A stretch of 64,000 nt of DNA from Bartonella vinsonii subsp. arupensis OK-94-513 (GTDB lineage: Bacteria; Pseudomonadota; Alphaproteobacteria; Rhizobiales; Rhizobiaceae), in contig NZ_JH725038.1 of assembly GCF_000278235.1 (NCBI RefSeq), positions 290,707-354,706 of the forward strand, read 5' to 3'. The notes beneath the pieces are model-generated. The model was given only the letters and a program-made list of their open reading frames with translations. It was not told where the DNA came from and made no database searches. Position numbers and translations under genes: made by a program. Positions 41,221 to 50,438 of the stretch are shown here, in pieces (the stretch's first letter is position 1; the number at the start of each line of letters is the position of its first letter).

Positions 41221-42713
41221 TAATCTCTTGTTTTAAGAACAGAGGATTGATGAATTTTAGGGATACTTTCTTGATCAACCAGATGTGTAGGATACTGTCC
41301 GGTAAAATAATGGTCAGTAAATTGTGGATCAGCATTATTTCGTTTTTCCCCTGCTACAGCAAGATAGAGACCATCCGTTGAAAGAAATTCTAATGAGTCA
41401 GCTCCAACAAAATTGCACATTGATTTTAAGTCTGGATATTGGTTAGCCAACAAGCTTTCAACTTCAGGTGTATCAATGCCATAAAAATCGGGATAAAAAA
41501 TCATAGGGCTCGAAACGCGCATATGAACTTCTTTTGCGCCTGCATCACGGAGCATACGCACAATTTTGAGAGATGTTGTGCCACGCACAATGGAGTCATC
41601 AACCAAAATGACACGTTTTCCTTTGATGACAGAACGATTTGCAGAATGTTTTAATTTAACTCCAAAAGCACGAATTTGTTGTGTTGGCTCGATAAAAGTG
41701 CGACCAACATAGTGATTACGAATAATACCAAGCTCAAAGGGAATTCCAATTTCTTGTGCATAGCCGATAGCAGCAGGTGTTCCTCCGTCAGGAACGGGAA
41801 CCACAACATCACCTTCACAGGGGGCTTCCTGCGCTAAACGGATTCCCATATTTTTACGTACCGTATAAACATTACGTCCTCCAACAATTGAATCAGGACG
41901 CGCAAAGTAGACATATTCAAACAGGCAAAGTTTTTCTGGTTTTTGATTTTCTGATTCTATAATTTTTTTAGTAATTTCCCCATTTTTTTGTATTTCACAT
42001 ATGATAATCTCTCCATTTTTGACATCGCGAACATATTTTGCTCCAATGATATCAAGGGCACAGGTTTCGGAACAAAAGATTGGTTTACCATCAAGTTCAC
42101 CCATTACAAGAGGTCGAATCCCTGTTGGATCGCGTGCAGCAATAAGCTTTGTGCGAGTGAGTGCCAACATGGCATATCCACCTTCTACTTTCCGAATAGC
42201 ATCAACAAAACGATCAGATGACGATTCATAACGTGAACGGGCAATAAGATGAAGAAAAACCTCTGAATCTGATGTTGATTGACAAATAGCACCTGAAGCA
42301 ATGAGTTCGCGGCGTAGTGTAAGACCATTCGTAAGATTGCCATTATGGGCAATAGCAATACCTCCAGCTTTTAATTCGGCAAAAAGAGGCTGAACGTTTC
42401 GTAATGCTATTTCTCCAGTTGTTGAGTAACGGGTGTGTCCAATAGCACGATTACCTGGTAAACGGGCAAGCGTTGCGGGGTTTGTATAGTGATCACCCAC
42501 AAGACCTAGATGCTTTTCTTGATGAAACATTTTATTATGGTAAGAAACAATTCCAGCCGCTTCTTGCCCACGATGTTGAAGAGCATGGAGCCCGAGAGCT
42601 GTTAATGTTGCTGCATCTTCATGACCAAGAATACCAAAAACTCCACATTCTTCATGAAGAGTATCATCATCCAATGAAAAATTCTGACAGGAAATGTCGC
42701 TTTTTGTCATCAT
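41220..42713 (-). CDS. purF: Amidophosphoribosyltransferase PurF
   Basis: First committed enzyme of purine synthesis. The glutaminase domain begins with the nucleophile cysteine after a propeptide (EECGVFGILGHED, about residue 22), and the C-terminal PRPP-binding loop is VILVDDSIVRGTTSLKIV. The cysteine-rich context suggests the Fe-S form seen in many bacteria, but I did not trace all ligands. The length is 497 residues. A hairpin lies just upstream at 42729. It follows cvpA in the conserved cvpA-purF order. Confidence 0.95.
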   Translation of the reverse strand: MMTKSDISCQNFSLDDDTLHEECGVFGILGHEDAATLTALGLHALQHRGQEAAGIVSYHNKMFHQEKHLGLVGDHYTNPATLARLPGNRAIGHTRYSTTGEIALRNVQPLFAELKAGGIAIAHNGNLTNGLTLRRELIASGAICQSTSDSEVFLHLIARSRYESSSDRFVDAIRKVEGGYAMLALTRTKLIAARDPTGIRPLVMGELDGKPIFCSETCALDIIGAKYVRDVKNGEIIICEIQKNGEITKKIIESENQKPEKLCLFEYVYFARPDSIVGGRNVYTVRKNMGIRLAQEAPCEGDVVVPVPDGGTPAAIGYAQEIGIPFELGIIRNHYVGRTFIEPTQQIRAFGVKLKHSANRSVIKGKRVILVDDSIVRGTTSLKIVRMLRDAGAKEVHMRVSSPMIFYPDFYGIDTPEVESLLANQYPDLKSMCNFVGADSLEFLSTDGLYLAVAGEKRNNADPQFTDHYFTGQYPTHLVDQESIPKIHQSSVLKTRD

Positions 42714-42728
42714 ATTCTTTCAGTTGTA

Positions 42729-42758
42729 ATATGAAGAATGATTATTCATCCTTCATAT
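42729..42758 (-). promoter_or_regulatory. Hairpin in the cvpA-purF spacer
   Basis: ATATGAAG (42729-42736) pairs with CTTCATAT (42751-42758), and an inner ATGA/TCAT extends the stem past one mismatch, leaving a TTAT loop. It ends 16 bases before the purF start region. With no T-run it is more likely a leader structure or partial terminator. No PurR-type operator was recognised. Confidence 0.35.
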
Positions 42759-42798
42759 GTTATTGTGATTTTTTTCCCATAACAAATTATTCCCCATT

Positions 42799-43368
42799 TT
42801 ATCGAATTGCTTTTTCATGAGAATGGTTATCCTGTGTATGCGCATCGTCTTTTTTAAACATTTTTTCTGCTTTTTCGAGGACAATATCGAGATTTTTAGG
42901 AAGTATTTTTAAAACTTTTTGTCCCCATGAATCTAAGATAGGTTTTGTTGTTGCATTTTTTAACCAGTTAGCTTGGTTTTCAGGTTTAATAAGCGCATTA
43001 ATAAGGAGCATGCCAATGACCATGATGAATAATCCTCGGAGTGCTCCAAAAACAAAACCGATAGTGCGGTCAAGGATACCAATTCGACTATCAATAATAA
43101 AATCAGAGATTTTCATTGTAATGATTGAAGTAATAATAAGAACAACAATAAAAATCGTGACCAATGTTGTGATCAATGCAATCATTTTATTAGAAAGATA
43201 TTGCTCAAAGAAGGGCAAGAAAGGTTTGAATAAAAACAGTGTAGCAACAGCTGCTATTGCCCAAGAAACCAATGATAGCACCTCGCGTGAAAACCCTCGG
43301 AGCATAGCGAGAAAAGCGGACAACAGGATGATTGCTACGACAATTCCATCAAGGACTGTTATGATCAT
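42799..43368 (-). CDS. cvpA: CvpA family membrane protein
   Basis: Inner-membrane protein of 189 residues related to colicin V production protein CvpA; it has about four hydrophobic segments and a hydrophilic tail. The segments SAFLAMLRGFSREVLSLVSW and IGILDRTIGFVFGALRGL are diagnostic. I chose the ATG at 43368 (MIITVLDGIVVAI); an upstream in-frame ATG at 43422 adds a non-family basic stretch. The role in purine or envelope biology is not well defined. The open frame on the opposite strand is a shadow. Confidence 0.88.
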   Translation of the reverse strand: MIITVLDGIVVAIILLSAFLAMLRGFSREVLSLVSWAIAAVATLFLFKPFLPFFEQYLSNKMIALITTLVTIFIVVLIITSIITMKISDFIIDSRIGILDRTIGFVFGALRGLFIMVIGMLLINALIKPENQANWLKNATTKPILDSWGQKVLKILPKNLDIVLEKAEKMFKKDDAHTQDNHSHEKAIR

Positions 43369-43490
43369 TTGTTTGTTCCTTATACATAAATTTGTGTTTT
43401 TTTTAAATGAGTATACATACATTTCTAGTTATGCCATTTTTATTCTTATAGCAGGGATCTTTTATATTTTGTAGAGTTTTTTCTATATTA

Positions 43491-44885
43491 TCACGCGTGT
43501 GGTGCCGGAAGTTTTCTACCAGTAGTAATAGCGGCAACCAGTTCAGGCAGGTCAGAGAATGTTTTTTGTTGAAAATTGAGCGTTTTCATCATTTCATTTG
43601 TTGTAATAGGTTGAAAAGCGCCTTGAAAGCCAAGTTTTTTTGCTTCATTGATGCGTTGTGCTGAATGTGCAACAGCGCGAGTAGCTCCTGAAAGGCTAAT
43701 TTCACCAAAATAGACATAATCCGTTGGAAGAGGAATGTTTGCGAGAGAAGAAACCAAAGCTGCTGCAACGGCTAAATCAGCTGCTGGCTCTGTTATGCGA
43801 TATCCACCTGCAACGTTAAGATAGACATCATGTTGTCCAAAGCGAACACCGCAATGAGCCTCTAGAACAGCAAGAATCATTGAAAGGCGATTTCCATCCC
43901 ATCCCACAACAGCTCGTCGTGGTGTTCCAAGGGAAGAGGGAGCAACAAGCGCTTGAATTTCTACTAATATGGGGCGTGTTCCTTCCATTCCTGCAAAAAC
44001 AGCCGCACCTGGTGCTTTTTCATTTCGTTCACCTAAAAAAAGTTCGGATGGATTAATAACTTCTCTTAATCCCTTATCAGACATTTCAAAAACACCAATT
44101 TCATCAGTTGGTCCGAAGCGGTTTTTTACAGTTCTAAGGATTCGATAATGATGTCCGCCTTCACCTTCAAAATAAAGAACAGCATCAACCATATGTTCAA
44201 CAACACGGGGACCAGCAATTTGTCCATCTTTGGTAACATGTCCGACAAGAACGACAGCTGCTCCTGTTTTTTTTGCAAAACGGATCATTGCTTGAGCCCC
44301 GATGCGCACTTGTGTGACAGTTCCTGGTGATGAATCGGCAGTATCTGACCATAGGGTTTGAATGGAATCAATAATAACCAGATCAAGGTTTTTATGCTCA
44401 TTTAAGGTGGCAAGAATATCTTCAACATTTGTTTCAGCAGCGAGTTTTACCTCTGTATTGGCTGCATCAAGCCTTTGAGCACGTAAACAGATTTGTGCAA
44501 CTGCTTCTTCGCCTGAAACATAGATAACATTATGTCCTTTTCGCGATAAAGCAGCTGCTGTTTGTGTCAACAATGTTGATTTTCCAATTCCTGGGTCTCC
44601 ACCAACAAGGAGCGCTGATCCACGGACAAAGCCGCCACCGGTAACACGATCAAGCTCAGCAATGCCAGAATGGATACGTGGAGCATCTTTAAGATCTCCA
44701 GAAAGAGACGTTAGAGCGACAATACGCCCCTTACGGATATTTTGCGTAGGGCCACCGCCAATGCCACTATTTTCATTTTCTTCGATAAGGGAGTTCCATT
44801 CTCCACAAGAATTACATTTTCCAGCCCAACGTGAATGGATGGTTCCACAATTTTGGCAGATAAACTGAATGCGGCTGCGTGCCAT
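43491..44885 (-). CDS. radA: DNA repair protein RadA
   Basis: RecA-like helicase that extends branches in recombination. The N-terminal zinc finger has CQNCGTIHSRWAGKCNSCGEW, followed by Walker A GGDPGIGKST, the KNRFGPTDEIGVF motif specific to RadA, and a C-terminal Lon-like domain (PTDYVYFGEISLSGATR). The length of 464 residues is normal. It lies between dnaB and cvpA; the alr gene often found next to dnaB in related genomes is absent here. Confidence 0.95.
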   Translation of the reverse strand: MARSRIQFICQNCGTIHSRWAGKCNSCGEWNSLIEENENSGIGGGPTQNIRKGRIVALTSLSGDLKDAPRIHSGIAELDRVTGGGFVRGSALLVGGDPGIGKSTLLTQTAAALSRKGHNVIYVSGEEAVAQICLRAQRLDAANTEVKLAAETNVEDILATLNEHKNLDLVIIDSIQTLWSDTADSSPGTVTQVRIGAQAMIRFAKKTGAAVVLVGHVTKDGQIAGPRVVEHMVDAVLYFEGEGGHHYRILRTVKNRFGPTDEIGVFEMSDKGLREVINPSELFLGERNEKAPGAAVFAGMEGTRPILVEIQALVAPSSLGTPRRAVVGWDGNRLSMILAVLEAHCGVRFGQHDVYLNVAGGYRITEPAADLAVAAALVSSLANIPLPTDYVYFGEISLSGATRAVAHSAQRINEAKKLGFQGAFQPITTNEMMKTLNFQQKTFSDLPELVAAITTGRKLPAPHA

Positions 44886-44890
44886 GTGAT

Positions 44891-46438
44891 TTACCCAATT
44901 TGTTCTGGAAGATAATCACTGTCTGCTAGATCGCTAAAACGTGTGAAATCAGACTGAAAGGCAAGATGAACAGTTCCTGTTGGTCCATGGCGTTGTTTTG
45001 CAACAATAACGTCAGCTTTCCCAAAAGCTTTGTCCATTGTATTTTGCCACTTTTCATATTCAAGAGTGCCTATCTTTGGTTCTTCATTTTTGAGATAATA
45101 TTCTTCACGATAGACAAAAAGCACGATGTCGGCATCTTGCTCAATAGAACCAGATTCACGTAAATCTGAAAGTTGTGGGCGTTTATCTGTTCGATTTTCG
45201 ACCTGGCGCGAAAGCTGTGAGAGAGCAATGATGGGAATATTCAGTTCTTTTGCTAATGCTTTTAGTCCTGTGGTAATTTCTGTAATCTCTTGAACACGAT
45301 TTTCAGATGAACGCCTTGAATTGCTTGTCATGAGCTGGATATAATCAATGATCAAAACATCCAAACCATGTTGCCTCTTGAGACGACGTGCACGGGCAGC
45401 CAGTTGTGTGATTGATATACCACCAGTCTGATCTATATAAAGCGGAGCTTTTTGTAAGTGATTCATTGCACGGATGATTTTAGAAAATTGTTCTTCTGAA
45501 ATATTCCCTCTTCGGATATCGGAAGAAGAAACCTCTGTTTGTTCGGAAATAATACGGGTTGCAAGCTGTTCTGATGACATTTCCAGCGAGAAGAAACCAA
45601 CAATGCCTCCCTCATTTTCTTGTGTTTTAGAATCACGATTCCAAGCATTGGCAATATTAAAAGCAATATTGGTAGCAAGTGAAGTTTTCCCCATACCAGG
45701 GCGTCCAGCAAGGATAATGAGGTCAGATGCTTGTAATCCTCCCATTTTTTCATCAAGTGTTTTGATATGTGTAGCTATCCCTGATAACTGTGAGGAGCGC
45801 TTTTTAGCAGCACTTGCCATGTCGATAGCTTTTTTGACAGCTTCATTAAAATTCTCAAATCCTCCCCCATATTTTCCTTTTTCTGCCAATTCAAATAAAT
45901 GTTGTTCAACAGTTTCAATTTGTTTGGATGGCGTAAGCTCTACGGGAGCATCAAAGGCTGTATTAACAACTTGAGTTCCAAGATTAATTAAGGACCGTCG
46001 GATAAAAAGATCATAGATGACTCGTCCATAATCTTCGGTATTAATAATTGTCACAGCTTCTTTTGCTAAACGAACGACATAAGTGTATACATTGATATCT
46101 CCAATTTTTTCATCAGCTGGAATAAAGGGCTTGATGGTCACTGGATCTGCAACTTTTCCTTTTTCAATAAGGTGAGACAAAACAGCGTAGATTTTTTGAT
46201 GTAAGGGTTCAAAAAAATGATCTGGTTTCAGAAAATCTGCAACACGATCATGAGCATCATTGTTGATGAGGAGTGCTCCAAGCAATGCTTGTTCAGCTTC
46301 AATATTATGCGGAAGTTGCTGGAAAGAAGGGGAATCTTCTTTTTGTGAAGAGCTAAAATTAACGACGCTTGTTTCTTCCATAACAGTTTTTTCCACTAAA
46401 ATTTTGCGTTTAGCTACTTTAGAAAATCGATCGAGCAT
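44891..46438 (-). CDS. dnaB: Replicative DNA helicase DnaB
   Basis: Hexameric helicase that unwinds DNA at the replication fork. The N-terminal domain starts at LPHNIEAEQALLGALLIN, and the RecA-like C-terminal domain has Walker A (GRPGMGKTSLA), the LDVLIIDYIQLM Walker B strand, ALSQLSRQVENR and DLRESGSIEQDADIVLF. Two ATGs are possible (46438 and 46381), and neither has a strong binding site, so the first 19 residues are uncertain. With the longer start it has 515 residues. Confidence 0.95.
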   Translation of the reverse strand: MLDRFSKVAKRKILVEKTVMEETSVVNFSSSQKEDSPSFQQLPHNIEAEQALLGALLINNDAHDRVADFLKPDHFFEPLHQKIYAVLSHLIEKGKVADPVTIKPFIPADEKIGDINVYTYVVRLAKEAVTIINTEDYGRVIYDLFIRRSLINLGTQVVNTAFDAPVELTPSKQIETVEQHLFELAEKGKYGGGFENFNEAVKKAIDMASAAKKRSSQLSGIATHIKTLDEKMGGLQASDLIILAGRPGMGKTSLATNIAFNIANAWNRDSKTQENEGGIVGFFSLEMSSEQLATRIISEQTEVSSSDIRRGNISEEQFSKIIRAMNHLQKAPLYIDQTGGISITQLAARARRLKRQHGLDVLIIDYIQLMTSNSRRSSENRVQEITEITTGLKALAKELNIPIIALSQLSRQVENRTDKRPQLSDLRESGSIEQDADIVLFVYREEYYLKNEEPKIGTLEYEKWQNTMDKAFGKADVIVAKQRHGPTGTVHLAFQSDFTRFSDLADSDYLPEQIG

Positions 46439-47020
46439 TGTACATAAAAAGGGTAGAGGACCAAATCTTCATTTTAAGTTAAAATCATATTTTTAATTTT
46501 TTAGGTTCTCTTTAATTTCTAGTTTATCATCTGTGTATAGTTTATATACAATCTATTCCTTTAATTTTATTTTAAATACAAAAATTTTCCAAATTACACT
46601 TTTTGTATTTTAAAAAGTACAAAGCACTATCTGCAGTATTTTTGATATTATGGGCTGCTAAAGTTTTAATGCTGCTATAAGTAAAATTACTTTTCTTTAT
46701 GTTTGAATTATTTCAAATGAGATGGGCAATATAACCAATTCCCCCCTTTATGCGAAGTGCACTCTTTTTAAAAAGCAGAGGCTTAAAAAGTTGCTTTTAT
46801 TTTAATAAAACAACATATGGCAATGTTTTTTCTGACTGTGTTTTATAAAGTGTGTGATTTTCTCTACACACTACGCTGAAGACGGTCTTTTCCATAAGAA
46901 TTCAGTTTTTACGACAACACAACAAGGCCTTTAGCCTTTTAGGCTAAAGGCCCTATAACATATCAATGTTATTAAACGACGGAAAAAGAAAAAATGTAAG
47001 ACGGATAGTAAAAACGGCCG
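46439..47020. other. 582-base gap between dnaB and rplI
   Basis: AT-rich spacer with three hairpin-like repeats: 46771-46777 with 46792-46798 (AAAAGCA / TGCTTTT, T-rich on both sides), 46849-46855 with 46866-46872 (AGTGTGT / ACACACT), and the strong 12-bp one at 46926-46952. The last is the best candidate terminator for rplI. No coding sequence with a good start was found. The dnaB promoter must lie in the left part. Confidence 0.4.
46926..46952 (-). terminator. Terminator-like hairpin after rplI
   Basis: A perfect 12-bp stem (GGCCTTTAGCCT / AGGCTAAAGGCC) with a 3-base loop, about 70 bases after the rplI stop on the minus strand, followed by TTGTTGTGTTGT. The stem is strong but the T-run is interrupted. 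Confidence 0.55.
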
Positions 47021-47617
47021 TTAAGCTTCTTCGTTAGTATTGTTTGCATCATTATCGTTCATTCCTTCTGTTGATGGTTCTTCCTGATTTTCTTCTAATG
47101 ATTCTTTTTGAATATCATAGATTGCTTCAGCAGAGGTTAGAGTTTCACCTTCTGCTTGGCGTTGTGCTTCACTGGCTGAACGTGCAACATTAATGATCAC
47201 AGAAATTTGAACTTCAGGGTGTAAGCTCAGTGTGATGGTATGAAGACCGATCGTTTTTATTGGATGATTCAACTCAATCTGATTGCGTCCAATAGAGAAT
47301 CCTTCATTTGTTATGATTTCAGAAATATCACGTGTTGATACAGATCCATAAAGTTGCCCCGTTTCACCAGCTGAACGAACAGCAATAAACGATTGACCAT
47401 CAAGTTTTTCAGCAATTTTTTGTGCTTCGCTTTTGCGTTCAAGATTACGCGCTTCGAGTTGTGCACGTTGTATTTCAAAATGTCTTTTATTCGCTTCATT
47501 AGCGCGTAAGGCTTTGCCTTGAGGTAAGAGGAAGTTACGTGCATAACCATCTTTAACCGAGACAATATCACCCATTTGACCAAGACGAGGAATACGCTCA
47601 AGTAGAATAATATCCAT
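47021..47617 (-). CDS. rplI: 50S ribosomal protein L9
   Basis: Binds 23S rRNA on the large subunit. The N-terminal globular part [32 protein letters not shown] is followed by the long central helix and the C-terminal domain ([32 protein letters not shown]). The 198 residues include an extra, glutamate- and asparagine-rich C-terminal tail of roughly 40 residues beyond the E. coli length, a usual alphaproteobacterial feature. It follows the DUF2232 gene by 25 bases. Confidence 0.95.
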   Translation of the reverse strand: MDIILLERIPRLGQMGDIVSVKDGYARNFLLPQGKALRANEANKRHFEIQRAQLEARNLERKSEAQKIAEKLDGQSFIAVRSAGETGQLYGSVSTRDISEIITNEGFSIGRNQIELNHPIKTIGLHTITLSLHPEVQISVIINVARSASEAQRQAEGETLTSAEAIYDIQKESLEENQEEPSTEGMNDNDANNTNEEA

Positions 47618-47642
47618 AGTTTTTCCTTTCGAACAAATAAAT

Positions 47643-48623
47643 TTAGTAAAGTTTTTTGCGTGATTGAAAATTGTATTGAATAGCTGCCCAAATACCCATT
47701 AAAAGCATCATGAAAGAAATAGGTGGAGCAAAAACGACGGTTAAAATAGCAATATAAACAAGAGAGAGTATAATAGCGCGACCATTGATCCCTTTTGTAA
47801 TATTGTGAAGGTATGCTAGTCCACTGATTGATATGACGACAGTATATGCAGAGCTAAAAGTACGCGTGCCCAAATCAACAGGAGCGCTCAATTCAATCAT
47901 AGATGCTATGCAAATAAAAATGAAAATAATAATTCCAGAAAGAGGAAAACGAAGAGTTTTACTCCATTCATCACGAGGTCTTTTCAGCCACTTCATATGT
48001 TGAGCTGTTATCATCGAAAAATAAAGATTACCAATAAGAAAAATCAAGCTATAAATTGTCAGAGCAATAGCTGTAAAAGTTGCAGCATGGGTTGTTAAAA
48101 GCTCACTAAAAGCGAGTATATCAGCTTCTTTTAGTGACTGCGCCTTTTGCATAGCTTGTACGATATTTTCAGTAACTTTTTTTGCAATGAAGGGTGTGGA
48201 TGGACGGGTTTGGACATAGAGTCCGATGAAGGTTGCTATAAGAGCGATAAAATTGGTTAAATGAAAAATAACCGATGATAATGGATACCATATCAGTGAA
48301 TTTTCTTTTTGCACTGGTCGTGCAAGTCCAAGAAGCCAAGAAGCATAAACAGCAGGAAGGAAAAACAAGAGCATAAAGCCAAGAGCAGTATAGATATTAG
48401 TAGTTATGACAAGAACAACAGTAGCACTTATAAGAGCGATAAGGCTAGCTAATGTTCCTTGTCCAAATGCAACAATAAAAATTGGGAATGAAAGAAAGCA
48501 ACCAAGAAGAAAAGAAAAATAGGGTGCGATATTCGCGACGCTAATAATTGCCATTCCTATGACAACAGAAAACAGGCCAGCTAAAACACCGGTTGTCATC
48601 TTGTAAAAACGAACATTTTTCAT
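47643..48623 (-). CDS. DUF2232 membrane protein
   Basis: A 326-residue inner-membrane protein with about eight hydrophobic segments ([15 protein letters not shown] near the N-terminus, [19 protein letters not shown] in the middle). This family regularly sits between rpsR and rplI in alphaproteobacteria. The function is not known. The start is the ATG followed by KNVRFYK. It is preceded by the rpsR terminator, so it may have separate transcription. Confidence 0.8.
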   Translation of the reverse strand: MKNVRFYKMTTGVLAGLFSVVIGMAIISVANIAPYFSFLLGCFLSFPIFIVAFGQGTLASLIALISATVVLVITTNIYTALGFMLLFFLPAVYASWLLGLARPVQKENSLIWYPLSSVIFHLTNFIALIATFIGLYVQTRPSTPFIAKKVTENIVQAMQKAQSLKEADILAFSELLTTHAATFTAIALTIYSLIFLIGNLYFSMITAQHMKWLKRPRDEWSKTLRFPLSGIIIFIFICIASMIELSAPVDLGTRTFSSAYTVVISISGLAYLHNITKGINGRAIILSLVYIAILTVVFAPPISFMMLLMGIWAAIQYNFQSRKKLY

Positions 48624-48735
48624 TTATCGCTGTCCTGCCTTAATTGCAGTTAGGGGCATCCCAATGCCTCAACTTTTAATATTTATCTGTATAGCTAGCA
48701 ATCAGTTATTTTTCTGAAGCATATAAGAAAAGCGA

Positions 48736-48752
48736 CTGGGGAAATTCCCCAG
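48736..48752 (-). terminator. Terminator after rpsR
   Basis: CTGGGG (48736-48741) pairs with CCCCAG (48747-48752), a short GC-rich stem that can extend inward by two A-T pairs. On the minus strand it is followed by TCGCTTTTCTT. It lies about 20 bases after the rpsR stop. Confidence 0.55.
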
Positions 48753-48772
48753 CTGCAAAGTTTACTGATAAC

Positions 48773-49024
48773 TTACCTTATAACGTATGGAAGCAAACCT
48801 AGAAAACGAGCACGTTTGATGGCATTAGCCAATTCGCGCTGTTTTTTTTGACTGACGGCTGTAATCCTTGAAGGAACGATTTTCCCACGTTCCGAAATAT
48901 AGCGCTGCAATAATTTGATATCTTTGTAATCAATTCTGGGGGCATTAGCACCTGAAAAAGGACATGTCTTGCGACGACGATGAAAAGGACGGCGTGTTGC
49001 AGTTTGATTCATATCACTCATCAT
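48773..49024 (-). CDS. rpsR: 30S ribosomal protein S18
   Basis: Small-subunit protein that binds together with S6 at the platform. The 83-residue sequence has [42 protein letters not shown] in family order, of which [18 protein letters not shown] is diagnostic. The start overlaps the rpsF stop codon (ATGA), coupling the S6 and S18 partners. Confidence 0.96.
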   Translation of the reverse strand: MMSDMNQTATRRPFHRRRKTCPFSGANAPRIDYKDIKLLQRYISERGKIVPSRITAVSQKKQRELANAIKRARFLGLLPYVIR

Positions 49025-49419
49025 TCTACTCCTTCCATGACATCTTCACGTTGACGGCGCACAGAGCGCGGACGTTCTTCATCATGACTATTACGATCAA
49101 TGCGTGAGAGCATAGCAGACTTCTCTTTTTCATGTTTTTCTACGCGAATGGTCATATAACGCAAAATATCTTCATTAATGCGCATTTGGCGTTCAACTTC
49201 AGCAATTGCTGCAGCTGGAGCGTCGATGTTAATCAGTACATAATAAGCTTTACGATTTTTGCGAATACGATAAGCGAGGGAACGAAGCCCCCAATTTTCT
49301 ACACGCCCAACCCTTCCACCGTGCGCTTCAATGACACCTTTGTAGACATTCAAAAGTTCATCAATTTGTTGCGGTGCAATGTCCTGTCGGGCAAGGAATA
49401 TATGTTCATAAAGAGCCAT
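49021..49419 (-). CDS. rpsF: 30S ribosomal protein S6
   Basis: Platform protein of the small subunit, partner of S18. [20 protein letters not shown] starts the ferredoxin-like fold, and [20 protein letters not shown] is the core strand pair. The ATG at 49419 has a GAAAGG binding site and is the family start; an in-frame ATG at 49437 adds six residues. The protein has 132 residues with a charged C-terminal tail. A hairpin and a larger GC-rich structured region lie upstream. Confidence 0.96.
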   Translation of the reverse strand: MALYEHIFLARQDIAPQQIDELLNVYKGVIEAHGGRVGRVENWGLRSLAYRIRKNRKAYYVLINIDAPAAAIAEVERQMRINEDILRYMTIRVEKHEKEKSAMLSRIDRNSHDEERPRSVRRQREDVMEGVE

Positions 49420-49449
49420 TGCTTTGCCTTTCTTCAATTAAACTCTACC

Positions 49450-49466
49450 GGCTTCAGCGCAAAGCC
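49450..49466 (-). promoter_or_regulatory. Candidate S6:S18 autoregulatory hairpin in the rpsF leader
   Basis: GGCTT (49450-49454) pairs with AAGCC (49462-49466) around a 7-base loop, and on the rpsF strand the right arm runs into CCGG. It lies about 30 bases before the rpsF start. A hairpin with a CCG trinucleotide in the rpsF leader is the known binding site of the S6:S18 complex in many bacteria. The match here is by shape and position only. Confidence 0.3.
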
Positions 49467-49534
49467 TCTGCGACTTGTCTTTTTTGGAATTCCAAAGAAG
49501 AAAGGACGCGTTTACAATTCGAGACATTCGAGAG

Positions 49535-49615
49535 CGGAGACACAGGAGGTCGGAAACATTGCGCTTCCTACTGGTTACTTTCCAGTCCTCCGTTCAACCT
49601 CCAGCCAAAGTTCCG
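49535..49615. ncRNA. GC-rich structured element between rpsF and the PAP2 gene
   Basis: Nested complementary arms fold this stretch into one long imperfect hairpin: CGGA 49535-49538 with TCCG 49612-49615, GGAGGT 49545-49550 with ACCTCC 49597-49602, CGGA 49551-49554 with TCCG 49589-49592, and ACTGG 49570-49574 with CCAGT 49582-49586. It is much richer in G and C than the flanking spacers. It may be part of the rpsF leader or an independent small RNA on either strand. I could not assign it to a known RNA family. Confidence 0.4.
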
Positions 49616-49619
49616 GTAA

Positions 49620-49774
49620 CGAAAGTTTGACATTTACAGCTTATCTTTAAAAATAGCAAGTTTATGCATATAAAAAAATTAATTTATTGAATCTTGATAT
49701 ATTCTTATAGATTTCACTCTTTTTACAAAGAAAAGAGATGATGTTGCCAAGCTATCAATATGAAAGAAAGAAGA
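49620..49774. other. Spacer before the PAP2 gene
   Basis: AT-rich promoter-containing spacer between the structured element and the plus-strand phosphatase gene. No gene, clear promoter or repeat was found. Confidence 0.35.
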
Positions 49775-50362
49775 ATGGATTTTTTAAACCGAATTGATGT
49801 CGCACTTTTTGAAATGTTTGCTGGCAGTCATCAATCTTGGTCAGTTTTGATTTTATGGAGTATTTTTTGTGCAAAGTTTTTGATTTATATTATTCCATTA
49901 CATCTTTGTGCGTTGTGGTTTTTCGGTGAAGAGAGAGAAAGACGTGTAGCACTAAGCATTTGTGTAAGCATTTGTGCAGCTCTTTTCATAGGTTATCTTA
50001 TTTCTCTTATTTATTTTCATCCACGTCCGTTTGTTGTAGGATTAACAACACCACTGATTAAGCATCGTGCAACCGCTTCTTTTCCGAGTAATCATGCCTT
50101 GACTCTTGCATCTTATATGGCAAGTCTTTATTTTTATCGGTACAAAGCAGCTTCTAAGTTTGCTGCAGTGTTTTTATGTTTGGTCTGTTGGGGACGTATC
50201 TTCGTTGGTGTACATTATCCTTTTGATATTTTAGCAGGTACAATTTTAGGCTGCCTTATCAGTTGGGGCGTTATTCAGTTTATGGCACCGTATTTTCCTA
50301 AGTTTTTATACCAAATTCCACCATTAAAGTATAACTTTAAGAGAGATATCCGTTCAAAATAA
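49775..50362 (+). CDS. PAP2-family phosphatase, probable undecaprenyl-diphosphatase
   Basis: Membrane phosphatase of the PAP2/BcrC type that would recycle undecaprenyl diphosphate for cell-wall synthesis. The three acid-phosphatase motifs are YFHPRPF, ASFPSNHAL (PSxH) and GRIFVGVHYPFDILAG. About five hydrophobic segments fit the family. Two ATGs lie close (49760 and 49775); 49775 has a GAAAGAAGA site. At 195 residues the length is standard. It could alternatively act on other lipid phosphates. Confidence 0.85.
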   Translation: MDFLNRIDVALFEMFAGSHQSWSVLILWSIFCAKFLIYIIPLHLCALWFFGEERERRVALSICVSICAALFIGYLISLIYFHPRPFVVGLTTPLIKHRATASFPSNHALTLASYMASLYFYRYKAASKFAAVFLCLVCWGRIFVGVHYPFDILAGTILGCLISWGVIQFMAPYFPKFLYQIPPLKYNFKRDIRSK

Positions 50363-50438
50363 GGATCTTTATCTTGATTTGTGATGATGAATAAGATCAA
50401 AGGCAAATAATTTAACCGCATAATTTAGGAGTCGGGTA

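Noticed and set aside
43010-43474. 154-codon plus-strand frame opposite cvpA
   Set aside because: Antisense to a recognised CvpA with the correct membrane pattern; low-complexity translation.
45474-45974. 166-codon plus-strand frame opposite dnaB
   Set aside because: Antisense shadow of a highly conserved helicase gene.
49132-49650. 172-codon plus-strand frame across rpsF and its leader
   Set aside because: It covers S6 coding sequence and a structured leader; no family resemblance.
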